Shown one piece after another: positions 9,537-19,164 of a stretch of DNA of 64,000 bases. Numbering within the stretch: the stretch's first letter is position 1; each line of letters opens with the position of its first letter. A program made the translations under genes and the position numbers. The stretch comes from an uncultured Clostridia bacterium. GTDB lineage: Bacteria > Bacillota > Clostridia > Lachnospirales > Anaerotignaceae. Location of the stretch: contig CAJUKL010000008.1 of NCBI GenBank assembly GCA_910587195.1, forward strand, positions 1 through 64,000, read 5' to 3'. A model generated the notes under the pieces. That model was given only the letters and a program-made list of their open reading frames with translations. It was not told the origin of the DNA and ran no database searches.

Positions 9537-10556
9537 TTACATTAGTATTTTGTTTAAAATTTTTACTTTTGAAATAAGGTATGTAATAGCATAACCAACC
9601 ACAAAAGTAATAAGACTATAACAAATAATTTGTGTATGTACTTCCGAAAGTGGTAATGTTATGCTTAATTTTTCAATAATCCATACATGGCACAAATATA
9701 AACCAAAAGATAAATTGCCTAGTGTAGTAATACTCTGGATAAGCAATTTATTTTTTATCTTTATCTGCTTAAAACCCAAAAAGATAGCTGCCGAAATAAT
9801 AAAAGCATGATATTGATACCCACCCGTATAAAAGGTGTCAATTTGGTCAACAGAAGAAGTTCTAGCTGTTCCCAGTATAGCAGCCATCACACATACTGGT
9901 GCAAGACAATATAAAATATTTTGCTGTTTTTTTTCAACAGGATAGGTGCCTAATAAATATCCTAATAAAAAATATCCCCAATATCCATCAATAAGCATAG
10001 GAAAAGAAAAACACCATTTTTGCGCCAATCTATTCAAAAAAGGTGAAATTGTAGTTGGCAATAAAATAAGAAATAAAAAAAAATATAATTCTTTTTTGTC
10101 ACATTGGTTGATTATTTTTTTAATAAAAGGTGTCAGCAAATAAAAAAATAAGATACTGTATAAATACCAAAAATGGTAAACAATATTTTGCGTTCCCAAA
10201 TGGATAAAAAAATCCTGTATCCGAAAGGGCATATGATAAGTGATACAATTATCGCAATAATAGATAAAACTCCATATCAAAAAAGGTGGCAATATTTTAA
10301 AAAATCTCTTTTTGTAAAAGGAAGCAAAGTTATCTGCTGTTGGGGAGGAAAGCAGCAGATAACCACTTATCATAAAGAATAAAGGAACACCAAAACGAGA
10401 AATTGCGTTAATAACATCCGTAAACCACCATATTTTTGTGTGAAATAGTGTTGTATTTGTAAAAAATTCTGAATTACAATGTAGTAAGATGACAGAAAAA
10501 ATTGCAACTATGCGAATCATTTCTAAATATAATATTTTTTCCCCTTGCTGATTCAT
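9537..10556 (-). CDS. Acyltransferase family 3 membrane protein
   Basis: A 339-residue polytopic protein of about ten membrane segments, of the OafA/WecH-type acyltransferase-3 family that acylates surface or secreted glycans. The N-terminal YLEMIRIVAIFSVILLHC segment carries the family's RxxA and conserved His. The chosen ATG follows GGGGTG; a GTG nine bases upstream lacks good spacing. It follows the DUF815 gene by 20 bases but is functionally unrelated to the replication operon. Substrate unknown. Confidence 0.85.
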   Translation of the reverse strand: MNQQGEKILYLEMIRIVAIFSVILLHCNSEFFTNTTLFHTKIWWFTDVINAISRFGVPLFFMISGYLLLSSPTADNFASFYKKRFFKILPPFLIWSFIYYCDNCITYHMPFRIQDFFIHLGTQNIVYHFWYLYSILFFYLLTPFIKKIINQCDKKELYFFLFLILLPTTISPFLNRLAQKWCFSFPMLIDGYWGYFLLGYLLGTYPVEKKQQNILYCLAPVCVMAAILGTARTSSVDQIDTFYTGGYQYHAFIISAAIFLGFKQIKIKNKLLIQSITTLGNLSFGLYLCHVWIIEKLSITLPLSEVHTQIICYSLITFVVGYAITYLISKVKILNKILM

Positions 10557-10576
10557 ACTTTTCACCCCACAAAAAA

Positions 10577-11803
10577 TTATCCTTCCATTCCCATTTCAGA
10601 AATTTGTAATTTAATAAACTGTCTTGCAGTTCTAGGAGAGCGTCCTCCTCTTGTAAGAGCAAAGCGTTCTGCAAGCATATGTAGTTCTTTTTGCTCTAAA
10701 TCAATACCATATTCTTCTGCAAGACTATCTACAATATCAAGATATTCTTCTTTGTCTGGTACAGAAAATGTAATTTCTAATCCAAATCTGTCAGAAAGAG
10801 AGGCAACCGTTTCCATGGTATCCCGTAAATGAATTTCATTATCTGTCATGCGTTCTGACATGGTTTCTCTTACTAAATGACGACGGTTTGAAGTAGCATA
10901 AATTAAAATATTTTCTGGTTTTCCTGCAACACCACCCTCAATAAATGCCTTTAAAGCGGTAAAAGTTTCATCTTCCTGTCGGAAGGTTAAATCATCTAAA
11001 AAAAGAATAAATTTAAAAGGACTTGCACCAGCAGCTTCACAGATTTTAGGAAAATATTTTAATTGTGCCATAGAAAGGTCTATAATCTTTAGTCCTTCTT
11101 TTGCATATTCATTGACAACTGCTTTTACAGTAGAGGATTTTCCAGTACCCTTATCTCCATATAGTAAAATATGGTTTGCTAATTTTCCTTGTAAAAAGGA
11201 AAGGGTATTGGATAATATGGCTCTTTTTTGTCTTTCATACCCTTTTAAATCGGAAAGGCGAATACTATCTGCTTGAGGCAAAAGGATAATTTCTCCTTTT
11301 TCTACTGTAAAAGCAGTTCCTCTTGCAAAATAGCCATATCCTTTTTGCTGATACAGTTTATAAAGAGAATAAGCATCTTTTACAGGAAGTTGTGCAGAGT
11401 TTGGAAAACGTGGTAATGTATGTAAAAATGCGCTTTCTTTTGGGAAGGTTTTCACAGCTTCTTCAATTAAAATATCACCTGTAATAGAGGAAACTGTTTC
11501 CAATACCTGCATATCAAAAGATACAGAAGTTTTAATGTGTTCTGGAATTTCTTCAAAAGTTTTTTTACAGCTTAAATAAGCAAAAATATTGTTATCATAT
11601 ACCAATTCTTCATAAAACAAGTGTGATAAATCTTTGTGTTCAAAGATATAACCACAAAGTGCTCCATAAGCCCGGCAAAAATCTTGTGCTGTTTTGGAAT
11701 AACTTTCCATAACTTGATACGTTAATTGAAATATGGGGGCTTCTGCAATATGGCGCAAAGTAGTCAGTGAGCAGGAAGCAAGTAAAAAATGTTTGATTTC
11801 CAT
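10577..11803 (-). CDS. DUF815 AAA-type ATPase
   Basis: A 408-residue protein. The C-terminal half is a AAA ATPase with Walker A GDKGTGKSS and Walker B LFLDDLTF, typical of DUF815. The N-terminal half is helical and not recognised. The ATG at 11803 follows AGAGGG at good spacing; a longer reading into the upstream gene lacks a ribosome site. It is 16 bases after the DnaC-like gene. Family function is not established. Confidence 0.85.
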   Translation of the reverse strand: MEIKHFLLASCSLTTLRHIAEAPIFQLTYQVMESYSKTAQDFCRAYGALCGYIFEHKDLSHLFYEELVYDNNIFAYLSCKKTFEEIPEHIKTSVSFDMQVLETVSSITGDILIEEAVKTFPKESAFLHTLPRFPNSAQLPVKDAYSLYKLYQQKGYGYFARGTAFTVEKGEIILLPQADSIRLSDLKGYERQKRAILSNTLSFLQGKLANHILLYGDKGTGKSSTVKAVVNEYAKEGLKIIDLSMAQLKYFPKICEAAGASPFKFILFLDDLTFRQEDETFTALKAFIEGGVAGKPENILIYATSNRRHLVRETMSERMTDNEIHLRDTMETVASLSDRFGLEITFSVPDKEEYLDIVDSLAEEYGIDLEQKELHMLAERFALTRGGRSPRTARQFIKLQISEMGMEG

Positions 11804-11819
11804 AATATCCCTCTTTCTG

Positions 11820-12818
11820 TTAAATACTGTTTTCTTGATTTTTTTGTCTAATGTCGTTTCCAAAAAATTTTAATATAATATAATTTCCCACAATACGGGA
11901 AACAAGCCTATCAGAATATTGGTCAATTAGCTTGTCTGGTGCAAGATTTGTTGAAATTACAATTTGTTTTTTTGTTAACATTCTAGTATTGATAATATGA
12001 AATAGTTTTGCGCTGGAAAGTATGGTACTAAATTCTGTTCCTAAATCATCTATAATCAATAAATCTACTGTAAGCAAGTCTTCCATAATATCTTCTTTTT
12101 CTTCTGGATTTTCATTATTAAATTGTTGTTTTTCAATGGTATCAAAAAGTTGCCCTGCTGTCATATATAACACCGTTTTTCCTTTGTCCAATAATTCTTT
12201 TGCAATGCCATTACACAAAAAGGTTTTTCCTAATCCTGTACCACCATATAAAAATAAGTTTTTAAAGGTAGTATCAAAATTATCACAAAAATTTTGGCAA
12301 GTATTAAAAATTTTTTGCATATTTTCATAAGGTGACCAGCCTTCTTGTTTATTTTCTTTTTTGTCATATTTTTTTAAATTAAAAGTATCAAGGTTTTCAT
12401 ATTTTACAATTTCTTTAATATTTGACTGGTCATATGCAAAATCAATTAATTTTTGCTTCATACAATGACAGGGAACGCTATCAATATAACCTGTATCTTT
12501 GCAGTCACTGCAACAATAGTTTATTTGAAGCGCATTTTCAGAAAAGCCTAACTCATCAAGAAGATTAATTTTTTCCTGTTTTAAAATAGCAATTTCTTTT
12601 TGTAATTGTTTTAAAAGCAGTTGGCTATCTGCTGGTTTTTGTAATACCATACGAGCAATTCGAATACTTGTTAAAGAAATTTCTTTTTCGATTTCTTCAA
12701 TACGAGGACAAATATGATAAATTTCATTTCTTCTTTTGGTTAATTCATGTTCTTTTTGCATGCGGATTTCTTCATATTCTCGTAAAACGGTTTGATATAA
12801 TTTTGATTTTTTAGACAT
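11820..12818 (-). CDS. DnaC/DnaI-like helicase loader ATPase
   Basis: A 332-residue protein with a coiled N-terminus, a cysteine cluster (CCSDC...CHC) resembling the zinc site of helicase loaders, then an IstB/DnaC AAA domain. Walker A is GGTGLGKTFL and Walker B is LLIIDDLGTE. It would load the replicative helicase with the DnaD-like product encoded 15 bases upstream. The start at 12818 is preferred because GGGAGGG lies six bases before it but abuts the ATG at 12824. Confidence 0.9.
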   Translation of the reverse strand: MSKKSKLYQTVLREYEEIRMQKEHELTKRRNEIYHICPRIEEIEKEISLTSIRIARMVLQKPADSQLLLKQLQKEIAILKQEKINLLDELGFSENALQINYCCSDCKDTGYIDSVPCHCMKQKLIDFAYDQSNIKEIVKYENLDTFNLKKYDKKENKQEGWSPYENMQKIFNTCQNFCDNFDTTFKNLFLYGGTGLGKTFLCNGIAKELLDKGKTVLYMTAGQLFDTIEKQQFNNENPEEKEDIMEDLLTVDLLIIDDLGTEFSTILSSAKLFHIINTRMLTKKQIVISTNLAPDKLIDQYSDRLVSRIVGNYIILKFFGNDIRQKNQENSI

Positions 12819-12833
12819 TTCCATCCCTCCCTT

Positions 12834-13871
12834 TTAGCTTTTTTTCAAGCGTTCTCTAGCAAGTCTTTCTAGTTCATCAAAATCCCATTGACGTTGTTCG
12901 TAATTGACAAAACGATTTTGCTTTACAGCAGTATTTTTATAAACTTTTTGTTGTGTTTTAGGTGCTGCTTTTTTGTTTTCTTTAGAAGCCTGGAAATCTT
13001 TATCCGCAATTTCGACTTCTTCTAATGTTTTAATTTTTTTGCTATGCCAATCCTCTACAATGGATTCAATATATGTGAAATCAGGTTTTCCTATTTTTAA
13101 AATTGTTTTTTCGCAGGCTTTTACAATCATTTCTACAGAAAAACGATATTCTAAAGTCCATTTTTTAATATATTTTTCCTGTGCAGGTAACAAATTACCT
13201 CGCCCTAATGCCCGCATAATTTGCTTATAACCACTTTGATGTAGCTTAATATATTCTGAAGCACGTTCTGGTGTGTTAATTCCGTCATTTGCCCAGCTAA
13301 TTGCTATTTTTTCAATGTAACTTAAAGGATATGGTTTTTTACTTTTATTTGCACAATAGGAAAAAAGAAGTTCAATCACCTCCAAAGATAATTGCAGCCA
13401 TTCATTAAATCCTAATACGGTGGTCATATCCTCATATTTTAATGTTGTTCCTAAATAATGTTCTGCTAAAGAAAAAAGTCTTTTTGCAGTAGGACTATTG
13501 GTGCTAATTGCTATCATTTCTTCTGGTGTATATTGGGGAGGTGGATTATCTGTTTTATGGTATAGAGATTGTTGTTTTACCTGATTTTTTTTAGATTGAA
13601 CTGGTAAAAAATGAATATTTCCATCTTCTAATATTTCCACTAACCCCTGTTTTTGCCAATATTTCCAGCTTCGTACAACATCACTTTCTAAAAGGTCAAG
13701 TGCTTCTGCAATGGATTGATTGCTTAAAGAAGCATCACCATTTGAAACGTGACAATACGCATATAAATAAACCAAAACATAAGGTGGGTGTGCTTTGGAC
13801 ATATACTCATCTATAAAAATATTTGAAATTTGTGTTGTTTGAGATGCTGTAGGTTCTATTGAAAAAGCCAT
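12834..13871 (-). CDS. DnaD-domain replication initiation protein
   Basis: A 345-residue protein. The N-terminal winged-helix region is followed by a DnaD/DnaB_2 domain with the YIEKIAISWANDGI motif, then a basic linker. A conserved tail (NYEQRQWDFDELERL) closes it. DnaD proteins remodel DNA at origins and recruit the helicase loader encoded next. The ATG at 13871 has GGAG nine bases before it. An upstream ATG at 13967 would add 32 residues unlike the family. It is transcribed divergently from feoA. Confidence 0.88.
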   Translation of the reverse strand: MAFSIEPTASQTTQISNIFIDEYMSKAHPPYVLVYLYAYCHVSNGDASLSNQSIAEALDLLESDVVRSWKYWQKQGLVEILEDGNIHFLPVQSKKNQVKQQSLYHKTDNPPPQYTPEEMIAISTNSPTAKRLFSLAEHYLGTTLKYEDMTTVLGFNEWLQLSLEVIELLFSYCANKSKKPYPLSYIEKIAISWANDGINTPERASEYIKLHQSGYKQIMRALGRGNLLPAQEKYIKKWTLEYRFSVEMIVKACEKTILKIGKPDFTYIESIVEDWHSKKIKTLEEVEIADKDFQASKENKKAAPKTQQKVYKNTAVKQNRFVNYEQRQWDFDELERLARERLKKS

Positions 13872-14023
13872 TGTTCTATGCTCCATTCTTGTGTTCTGAC
13901 AATTATTGATATGGTAGTATATCACATTTTTTTTAAAATTAAAAGATGTTTTAAAAAGGTCAGGCACATACCATAATCTTCCATCGTATATTGGAAACAG
14001 CAGGAAGTAGAAAGAGGGAAATT

Positions 14024-14272
14024 ATGAAAACATTACAGAATAGTATCAATACAATACCATATTGTATTGTAGAAATTAAAGCAGAAGAAAAACAAAAATT
14101 ACGACTTTATGATATGGGCTTTTATGCGGGAAGTGTTGTAACACCACTTTATGAATGTTGGGGAGGAGGTACCAAAGTCTATGAAGTCAAACAAACTTTA
14201 ATTGCATTAAGGCAACAGGACGCAAAAAATATATGGGTAAGGGAGATGAGAGAAGATGTCCCAAAAAAATAA
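14024..14272 (+). CDS. feoA: FeoA-type SH3 protein
   Basis: An 82-residue protein with the FeoA beta-barrel signature (LRLYDMGFYAGSVVTPL then KVYEVKQTLIALR). FeoA is a small cytosolic partner of the ferrous-iron transporter FeoB. Its ATG follows GAGGG. Its 3' end overlaps feoB by 17 bases, so the two are translationally coupled. Confidence 0.9.
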   Translation: MKTLQNSINTIPYCIVEIKAEEKQKLRLYDMGFYAGSVVTPLYECWGGGTKVYEVKQTLIALRQQDAKNIWVREMREDVPKK

Positions 14273-15601
14273 AGAAGTTATCATTGGTTTAGCTGGAAAT
14301 CCCAATACAGGAAAAAGTACCGTATTTAACCATTTAACAGGCTTAAAACAGCATACTGGTAATTGGTCTGGCAAAACGGTAACAAATGCAAAAGGCAGTT
14401 TTTTTTTAGAGGGAATGCATTGTATTGTTTATGATTTACCGGGCATTTATTCTCTTTTTTCTGATAGTGCAGAAGAATGTTGTGCAAAGGAATTTATTTG
14501 TTCTGCCAAAACAGATATTATGCTTGTTGTATTAGATGCCACCTCATTAGAACGAAATTTAACATTAGTGCTACACATATTAGAATTAACAGAGCGTGTG
14601 GTGCTTTGTGTCAATTTGATGGATGAGGCAGAAAAAAAGGGGATTACTGTAAATAGTAAAAAATTATCGGAAATATTAGGGATTCCTGTGATTTGTACAA
14701 GTGCAAGAGCCGGAAAGGGAATTGAACAACTTAAAAAAACGATTGTAGATGCTGTAAATGGCAAAATTTCATTTTCTCCAAACAAAACCATATTTTCAGA
14801 ACAAATAGAACATATATGGAATGATTTTTTAAACCAAACAAAGCATTTAATACCAAAGGGAATTGTACCAAAATATTTTGCTATGGAAGTATTAGAAGGA
14901 GATAGTTGGTTTTTAACAATGCTTTGTAGTAAATTAGACACCATGGAAATGCAAGAACTATTAGCAAGGCAGGAAATGGAGCAAAAACTTTTAGACTATT
15001 CTAAAGAAAAATTAAAAGAAGAAAAGAGTATTACTTTTTTAAAAAGAAGTCAAGAGATTGCAAAAGAAGTGGTAACAGAAAAAACGGAAGAAGCAAAAAA
15101 AAGAGAACGTTTTTTAGATAACATTTTTCTTTCTAAAAAAACGGGTATTCCTGTTATGTTGGCTTTATTAGGGCTTATTTTTTGGATTACGATTGCAGGG
15201 GCAAATGTACCTTCTAATCTATTAATGGAATTATTTTGGAATGTAGGAGAAAAATTAGGAATCTTTTTAAAATGGTGTGCTGTTCCAGACTGGTTTTATG
15301 GCATTGTAAAAGATGGCATTTTTTTAACAGTAAGTTGGGTAGTTGCAGTCATGTTGCCGCCTATGGCAATTTTTTTCCCCTTATTTACTCTGTTAGAAGA
15401 TTTTGGGCTTTTACCAAGAATTGCCTTTCATATGGATGGATTCTTTCAAAAAGCCCATGCACATGGCAAACAAGCCTTAACTATGTGCATGGGCTTTGGA
15501 TGTAATTCTGCTGGTGTGACAGCCTGCCGCATTATTGATTCTCCTAGAGAACGATTGATTGCAATACTAACTAATAATTTTGTGCCATGCAATGGCAGAT
15601 T
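14256..15601 (+). CDS. feoB: FeoB ferrous-iron transporter, 5' part (interrupted by element)
   Basis: Codons 1-448 encode the GTPase domain (P-loop GNPNTGKST, G4 NLMDEA), a helical GDI region and the first membrane segments, ending in NNFVPCNGR. The reading frame then runs a few codons into the element and stops at 15620. The missing C-terminus is encoded at 21087-21806. Joining the halves across the TT core gives a 687-residue FeoB of normal length. As it stands, the product lacks most of the permease and should not transport iron. Confidence 0.93.
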
Positions 15602-15627
15602 AGCACCACCATTGTTATAGAAACTTT
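15575..15627. other. attL site
   Basis: The feoB-derived arm ends in ATGGCAGA, then the TT core (15600-15601), then the element arm 15602-15627. The element arm mirrors the arm at attR. Confidence 0.85.
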
Positions 15628-15740
15628 TGCCTTTTTTGAAGCATAAAATAATATAGTTTGTCACAACGTTGCAAAAATTCCGCCTGCTGTTTTGGCGTTA
15701 ACGGAATGATTTTAATATTTTGTGCTTTATTTTTAGACAT
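15615..15740 (-). CDS. 41-residue basic protein at the element edge
   Basis: Starts at an ATG with AAAGGAG six bases upstream and encodes 41 mostly basic residues (MSKNKAQNIKIIPLTPKQ...). It ends inside the attP arm, 14 bases from the crossover. No family recognised. Small proteins beside the att site of recombinase elements can be directionality factors, but nothing in the sequence proves that here. Confidence 0.6.
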   Translation of the reverse strand: MSKNKAQNIKIIPLTPKQQAEFLQRCDKLYYFMLQKRQKFL

Positions 15741-15762
15741 AAAAACTCCTTTTTTTATTATC

Positions 15763-16410
15763 TTATGGTTCCATATGCTGAAATAGACTATCTGCTTTTT
15801 CTGGAAGTTCTTCAATACTGTTAATAAATGGAACTTCTGCATCTACAGTACCGAATCCATATTTTGCATATAAAAAAGGAATTCCTGCAACTTTGGTTGC
15901 GTTATAATCGCCTTGTGTATCCCCAATATAAAAACATTTTTGAATGGCATTTCTTTCTATAATTAATTTGATATTTTCTCCTTTTGGTTTTCCTGTTCTA
16001 CCAGAGTTTTCATAATCTTTAAAATATTTTTCTAATTTGTGATACGCAAAAAATGCTTCTACATATCCCGCCTGGCAATTACTTACAATATACAAATCAT
16101 ATTTTTGAGATAAAATTTGTAATGTTTTTTCCAGATTATCAAAGAGTTTTCCGCCATTTTTGGCAATTTCCACTTCCTCCTCTTTTCCACATTCCTCCAT
16201 AATAGAAAGCATTTTTTGTCGTTCTAAGTCTGGAAGAAGGGTGCTAAAAATTTCTTCTGATGTTTTACCCATAAAACTTTTAGCTACTTCTGCTGTTACT
16301 GTTTTCCCATTTAATTCCTTATATCTGTTAAAAACAGTATTCCAAGCATTTGCAACTGCTTGGCAGGAATCCCAAAGAGTACCATCTACATCAAAAATAA
16401 TTGCATTCAT
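15763..16410 (-). CDS. HAD-family hydrolase (phosphoglycolate-phosphatase-like)
   Basis: A 215-residue protein with HAD motif I DVDGTLWDS (about 6-14), motif II in IVSNCQ and motif IV in GDTQGDYNA. A helical cap lies between motifs I and II, as in PGP/YjjG-type small-molecule phosphatases. The ATG at 16410 follows GAGGAGGT. It is element cargo, 22 bases after the start region of the 41-residue ORF and in the same direction. Substrate unknown. Confidence 0.88.
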   Translation of the reverse strand: MNAIIFDVDGTLWDSCQAVANAWNTVFNRYKELNGKTVTAEVAKSFMGKTSEEIFSTLLPDLERQKMLSIMEECGKEEEVEIAKNGGKLFDNLEKTLQILSQKYDLYIVSNCQAGYVEAFFAYHKLEKYFKDYENSGRTGKPKGENIKLIIERNAIQKCFYIGDTQGDYNATKVAGIPFLYAKYGFGTVDAEVPFINSIEELPEKADSLFQHMEP

Positions 16411-16458
16411 GTTATACCTCCTCATTGTTTGTATCTATTTTTTATTTATAACTAAAAA

Positions 16459-17006
16459 AGTTGTTTTTGTGGACTCTGTCCACACCTGCAAGCTTTTTGA
16501 AAAAAGCTTGACTAAAAACTTTATCTTTTGCAAACGGAACAAATTCTAAATTTTAGCCGTTGGTACTCTGTTCTCGTTCCACTACAACAACTGTTTAACT
16601 TCCCGGTGTGGTAGCGAAACGCTAGTTTTATACAAAAGTTCTTTGCTATCTTTCTTGAAAGAAGGTATGTAATTTTTGGGGAAACTTTTTTCACTTGTGA
16701 AAAGTTTCCCCAAACCCCTTCAAAAACACGCTTCCAAGCGTAAAAGACCGTAGGGCTTTGCCCTACAACCCACAAGCTTTTTGAAAAAAGCTTGACCAAA
16801 AACTTTATCTTTTGCAAACAGAATAGATTCTAAATTTTAGCCGTTGGTGCTCTGTTCTCGTTCCACTACAACAACTGTTTAACTTCCTGGTGCGGCAGCG
16901 AAACACTAGTTGTCTACACTTCGTTTCGGTCGGTGCAGAACAAACGTCCACCGGACGTTTTGCACCGCACAAAAGTTCTTTGCTACCTTTCTTTCAAGAA
17001 AGGTAG
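16459..17006 (-). repeat. Interspersed hairpin repeat, copy R3 (tandem, inside the element)
   Basis: Fills most of the gap between the HAD and VWA genes. Two units are visible: 16459 to about 16672, and about 16673-17006. The second carries the GGGGAAAC...GTTTCCCC, GGGCTTTGCCC and GAACAAACGTCC...GGACGTTTTG-type hairpins. Read on the minus strand it starts at the VWA gene stop. Confidence 0.85.
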
Positions 17007-17008
17007 TT

Positions 17009-18214
17009 TTATCTTGAAACAAGTAATTTCTTAAGAGCCTCCTCCAAACCATCTACAGAAAGAGGATACATGGGAAAAAGGTCTGCAAGCACATCATACG
17101 TATGCGACCAATAGCTACTCCACTGCGGACGTTTTGCAGGATTAAGCCATATAATATGAGGATACCTTTGTTTAAAACGTTGGAACCATTCAATCCCCGG
17201 CACACTGTCCCGTACCCCATAGCTATAATAACTGCCAGACAGCAATTCAGAAGGTTCCATCATGGCATCTCCAACAAGAATTACTTTATATTCGCTGCTA
17301 ATGTTTTGTAGTATCCAGTTAGTATCTACAGCAAGTTTTGGACGCAAACTAGGTTCTGTGTAAACTTTGGAATAAATACTGTTGTGAAAATAATATACTT
17401 TTAAATCTTTAAAATGTTTTGACTTGCTAACAGACTGAAATAATGCACTGCAAAGACGGCTGTAATATTCTACAGAACCACCAGAATCCATTAGCAAAAG
17501 CACTTTTACAGTGTTTCGTCTTGGTTTTTGATAAACAATTTTTAACTTTCCTGCATTGTTACAAGTTTCTTGTATGGTGTTGTCAATATCAAATTCTGTT
17601 TTTGGTGCATCAATGCGTGTGGAAAATTGACGAAGCTGACGAAATGCCATTTGAAATTGTCTAGTATCTAAAGTATTGTCATTGCGAAAATCTCTGAAAT
17701 TTCGTTCTCCAGCTACCTGAAAAGCGGTTTTGTAACGAGAAACACCACCAACACGAATTCCTTTTGGACTATATCCGCTGTTACCAAATACAGAAACACC
17801 GCCTGTTCCAACCCAATAACTGCCGCCGTTATGTTCCTCTTTTTGTTCTTCCAAACGCTCTAAAAACATTTTTTGTATTTCTTCTGTAGAAAGATATTCA
17901 TTTTCCATAGCCCTGTCCATATCAAAAGTATCTTTGGGCTTGTCTTTGGGATTGGCTAACCAATCTAATAATTCTTTTGGTAACTCTTGTGTGAATTCTA
18001 CATCTTTAAAATACTCCAAAAAAGCACCATCAAAACGGTCAAAGTCCGTTTCACTTTTGATAAGAATGGCACGGCAAAGGTAATAAAAACCGGTAAAACT
18101 GGCATGATGAAGACCTTTTTGTAATGCCTCCATTAAAGTCATCCACTCATTCAAAGAAACAGAAAGTCCTCGTTTTCTTAAAAGGTAAAAAAAGGAGCTA
18201 AACATATTCCACAC
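17009..18214 (-). CDS. VWA-domain (CoxE-like) protein
   Basis: A 401-residue protein. Its C-terminal half is a von Willebrand A domain of the CoxE/YehP-like type, with DSGGS (LLLMDSGGSVEYY) at the metal site in place of DxSxS. The later acidic position is in VLVGDAMMEP. The N-terminal half is helical. It starts three bases after the MoxR gene stop. MoxR ATPases with VWA partners act as chaperone pairs that insert cofactors or assemble complexes; the client is unknown. Both are element cargo. Confidence 0.88.
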   Translation of the reverse strand: MWNMFSSFFYLLRKRGLSVSLNEWMTLMEALQKGLHHASFTGFYYLCRAILIKSETDFDRFDGAFLEYFKDVEFTQELPKELLDWLANPKDKPKDTFDMDRAMENEYLSTEEIQKMFLERLEEQKEEHNGGSYWVGTGGVSVFGNSGYSPKGIRVGGVSRYKTAFQVAGERNFRDFRNDNTLDTRQFQMAFRQLRQFSTRIDAPKTEFDIDNTIQETCNNAGKLKIVYQKPRRNTVKVLLLMDSGGSVEYYSRLCSALFQSVSKSKHFKDLKVYYFHNSIYSKVYTEPSLRPKLAVDTNWILQNISSEYKVILVGDAMMEPSELLSGSYYSYGVRDSVPGIEWFQRFKQRYPHIIWLNPAKRPQWSSYWSHTYDVLADLFPMYPLSVDGLEEALKKLLVSR

Positions 18215-18217
18215 TCC

Positions 18218-19036
18218 TTACCCTTTATATTTTTCCAGTGTGTCTAAATCTTCATTTTTTTTGAGTAAAACGCCCGCAAAAGGAATTTCACTTCTGATTT
18301 TTTGTTCTGAGATACCACCCAATTGCAATGCTTGTATCCAGTCTAATACTTCTGAAGTGCTTGGCTTTTTTTGAATAGCAGAAAGTCCTCGAATCCAGTA
18401 AAAGGCTTCCATAACTTGCTTTAATAAATGTGTATCTAAATCTGGAAAATGAACGTTTACAATTTCCTCCATCAGTTCTTGTGATGGAAAAGCAATATAA
18501 TGGAAAATACATCTTCTTAAAAAAGCATCTGGCAATTCCTTTTCTGCATTAGAAGTAATAATTACAATAGGGCGATGTTTTGCATGGATAGTTTCTTTTG
18601 TTTCTGGAATATAAAACTCCATTTTATCTAATTCCCAAAGTAAATCGTTTGGAAATTCTAAATCTGCTTTGTCGATTTCGTCAATTAATAATATCACCTG
18701 TTCTTCTGAAGAAAAGGCTTCTCCTAATTTTCCCAGTTTGACATATTTTGCAATGTCATCAACACCTTGATTTCCAAATTGACTGTCATATAATCTTTGG
18801 ACTACATCATAAACATAAAGTCCATCTTGTGCTTTTGTGGTAGATTTAATATTCCATATAATTAATTTTTTGCCTAGTGCTTGTGAAATTGCTTCTGCTA
18901 ACATTGTTTTACCAGTACCAGGTTCTCCTTTAATTAATAATGGTTTTTGTAAAGCCATGGCAATATTCACAGCTCCCATAAGTTCCTGAGAAGCTACATA
19001 ATTTTGACTTCCATGAAATGTATTTTCAGAATACAT
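18218..19036 (-). CDS. MoxR-family AAA ATPase
   Basis: A 272-residue AAA ATPase with Walker A GEPGTGKTML, Walker B ILLIDEIDKAD and sensor 1 ITSNAEKELPDAFLRRC. The ATG at 19036 follows AAAGGAGAAC, so 11 residues of the longer frame are not used. It forms an operon with the VWA gene downstream and is transcribed divergently from the recombinase. Confidence 0.92.
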   Translation of the reverse strand: MYSENTFHGSQNYVASQELMGAVNIAMALQKPLLIKGEPGTGKTMLAEAISQALGKKLIIWNIKSTTKAQDGLYVYDVVQRLYDSQFGNQGVDDIAKYVKLGKLGEAFSSEEQVILLIDEIDKADLEFPNDLLWELDKMEFYIPETKETIHAKHRPIVIITSNAEKELPDAFLRRCIFHYIAFPSQELMEEIVNVHFPDLDTHLLKQVMEAFYWIRGLSAIQKKPSTSEVLDWIQALQLGGISEQKIRSEIPFAGVLLKKNEDLDTLEKYKG

Positions 19037-19164
19037 ATATGTTCTCCTTTCAAAAATAGATATAACCATTGTATTAGGAAGTCCTTTCTTTTGTCAACTA
19101 AAATTTGTATAGTTTTTAACGTTTTACGCATATATTGAAAAAAATGATAGAAAAGAGGAAAAAC

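Noticed and set aside
14447..14944. 165-residue minus-strand ORF within feoB
   Set aside because: Shadow of the GTPase coding frame; no ribosome site or family.
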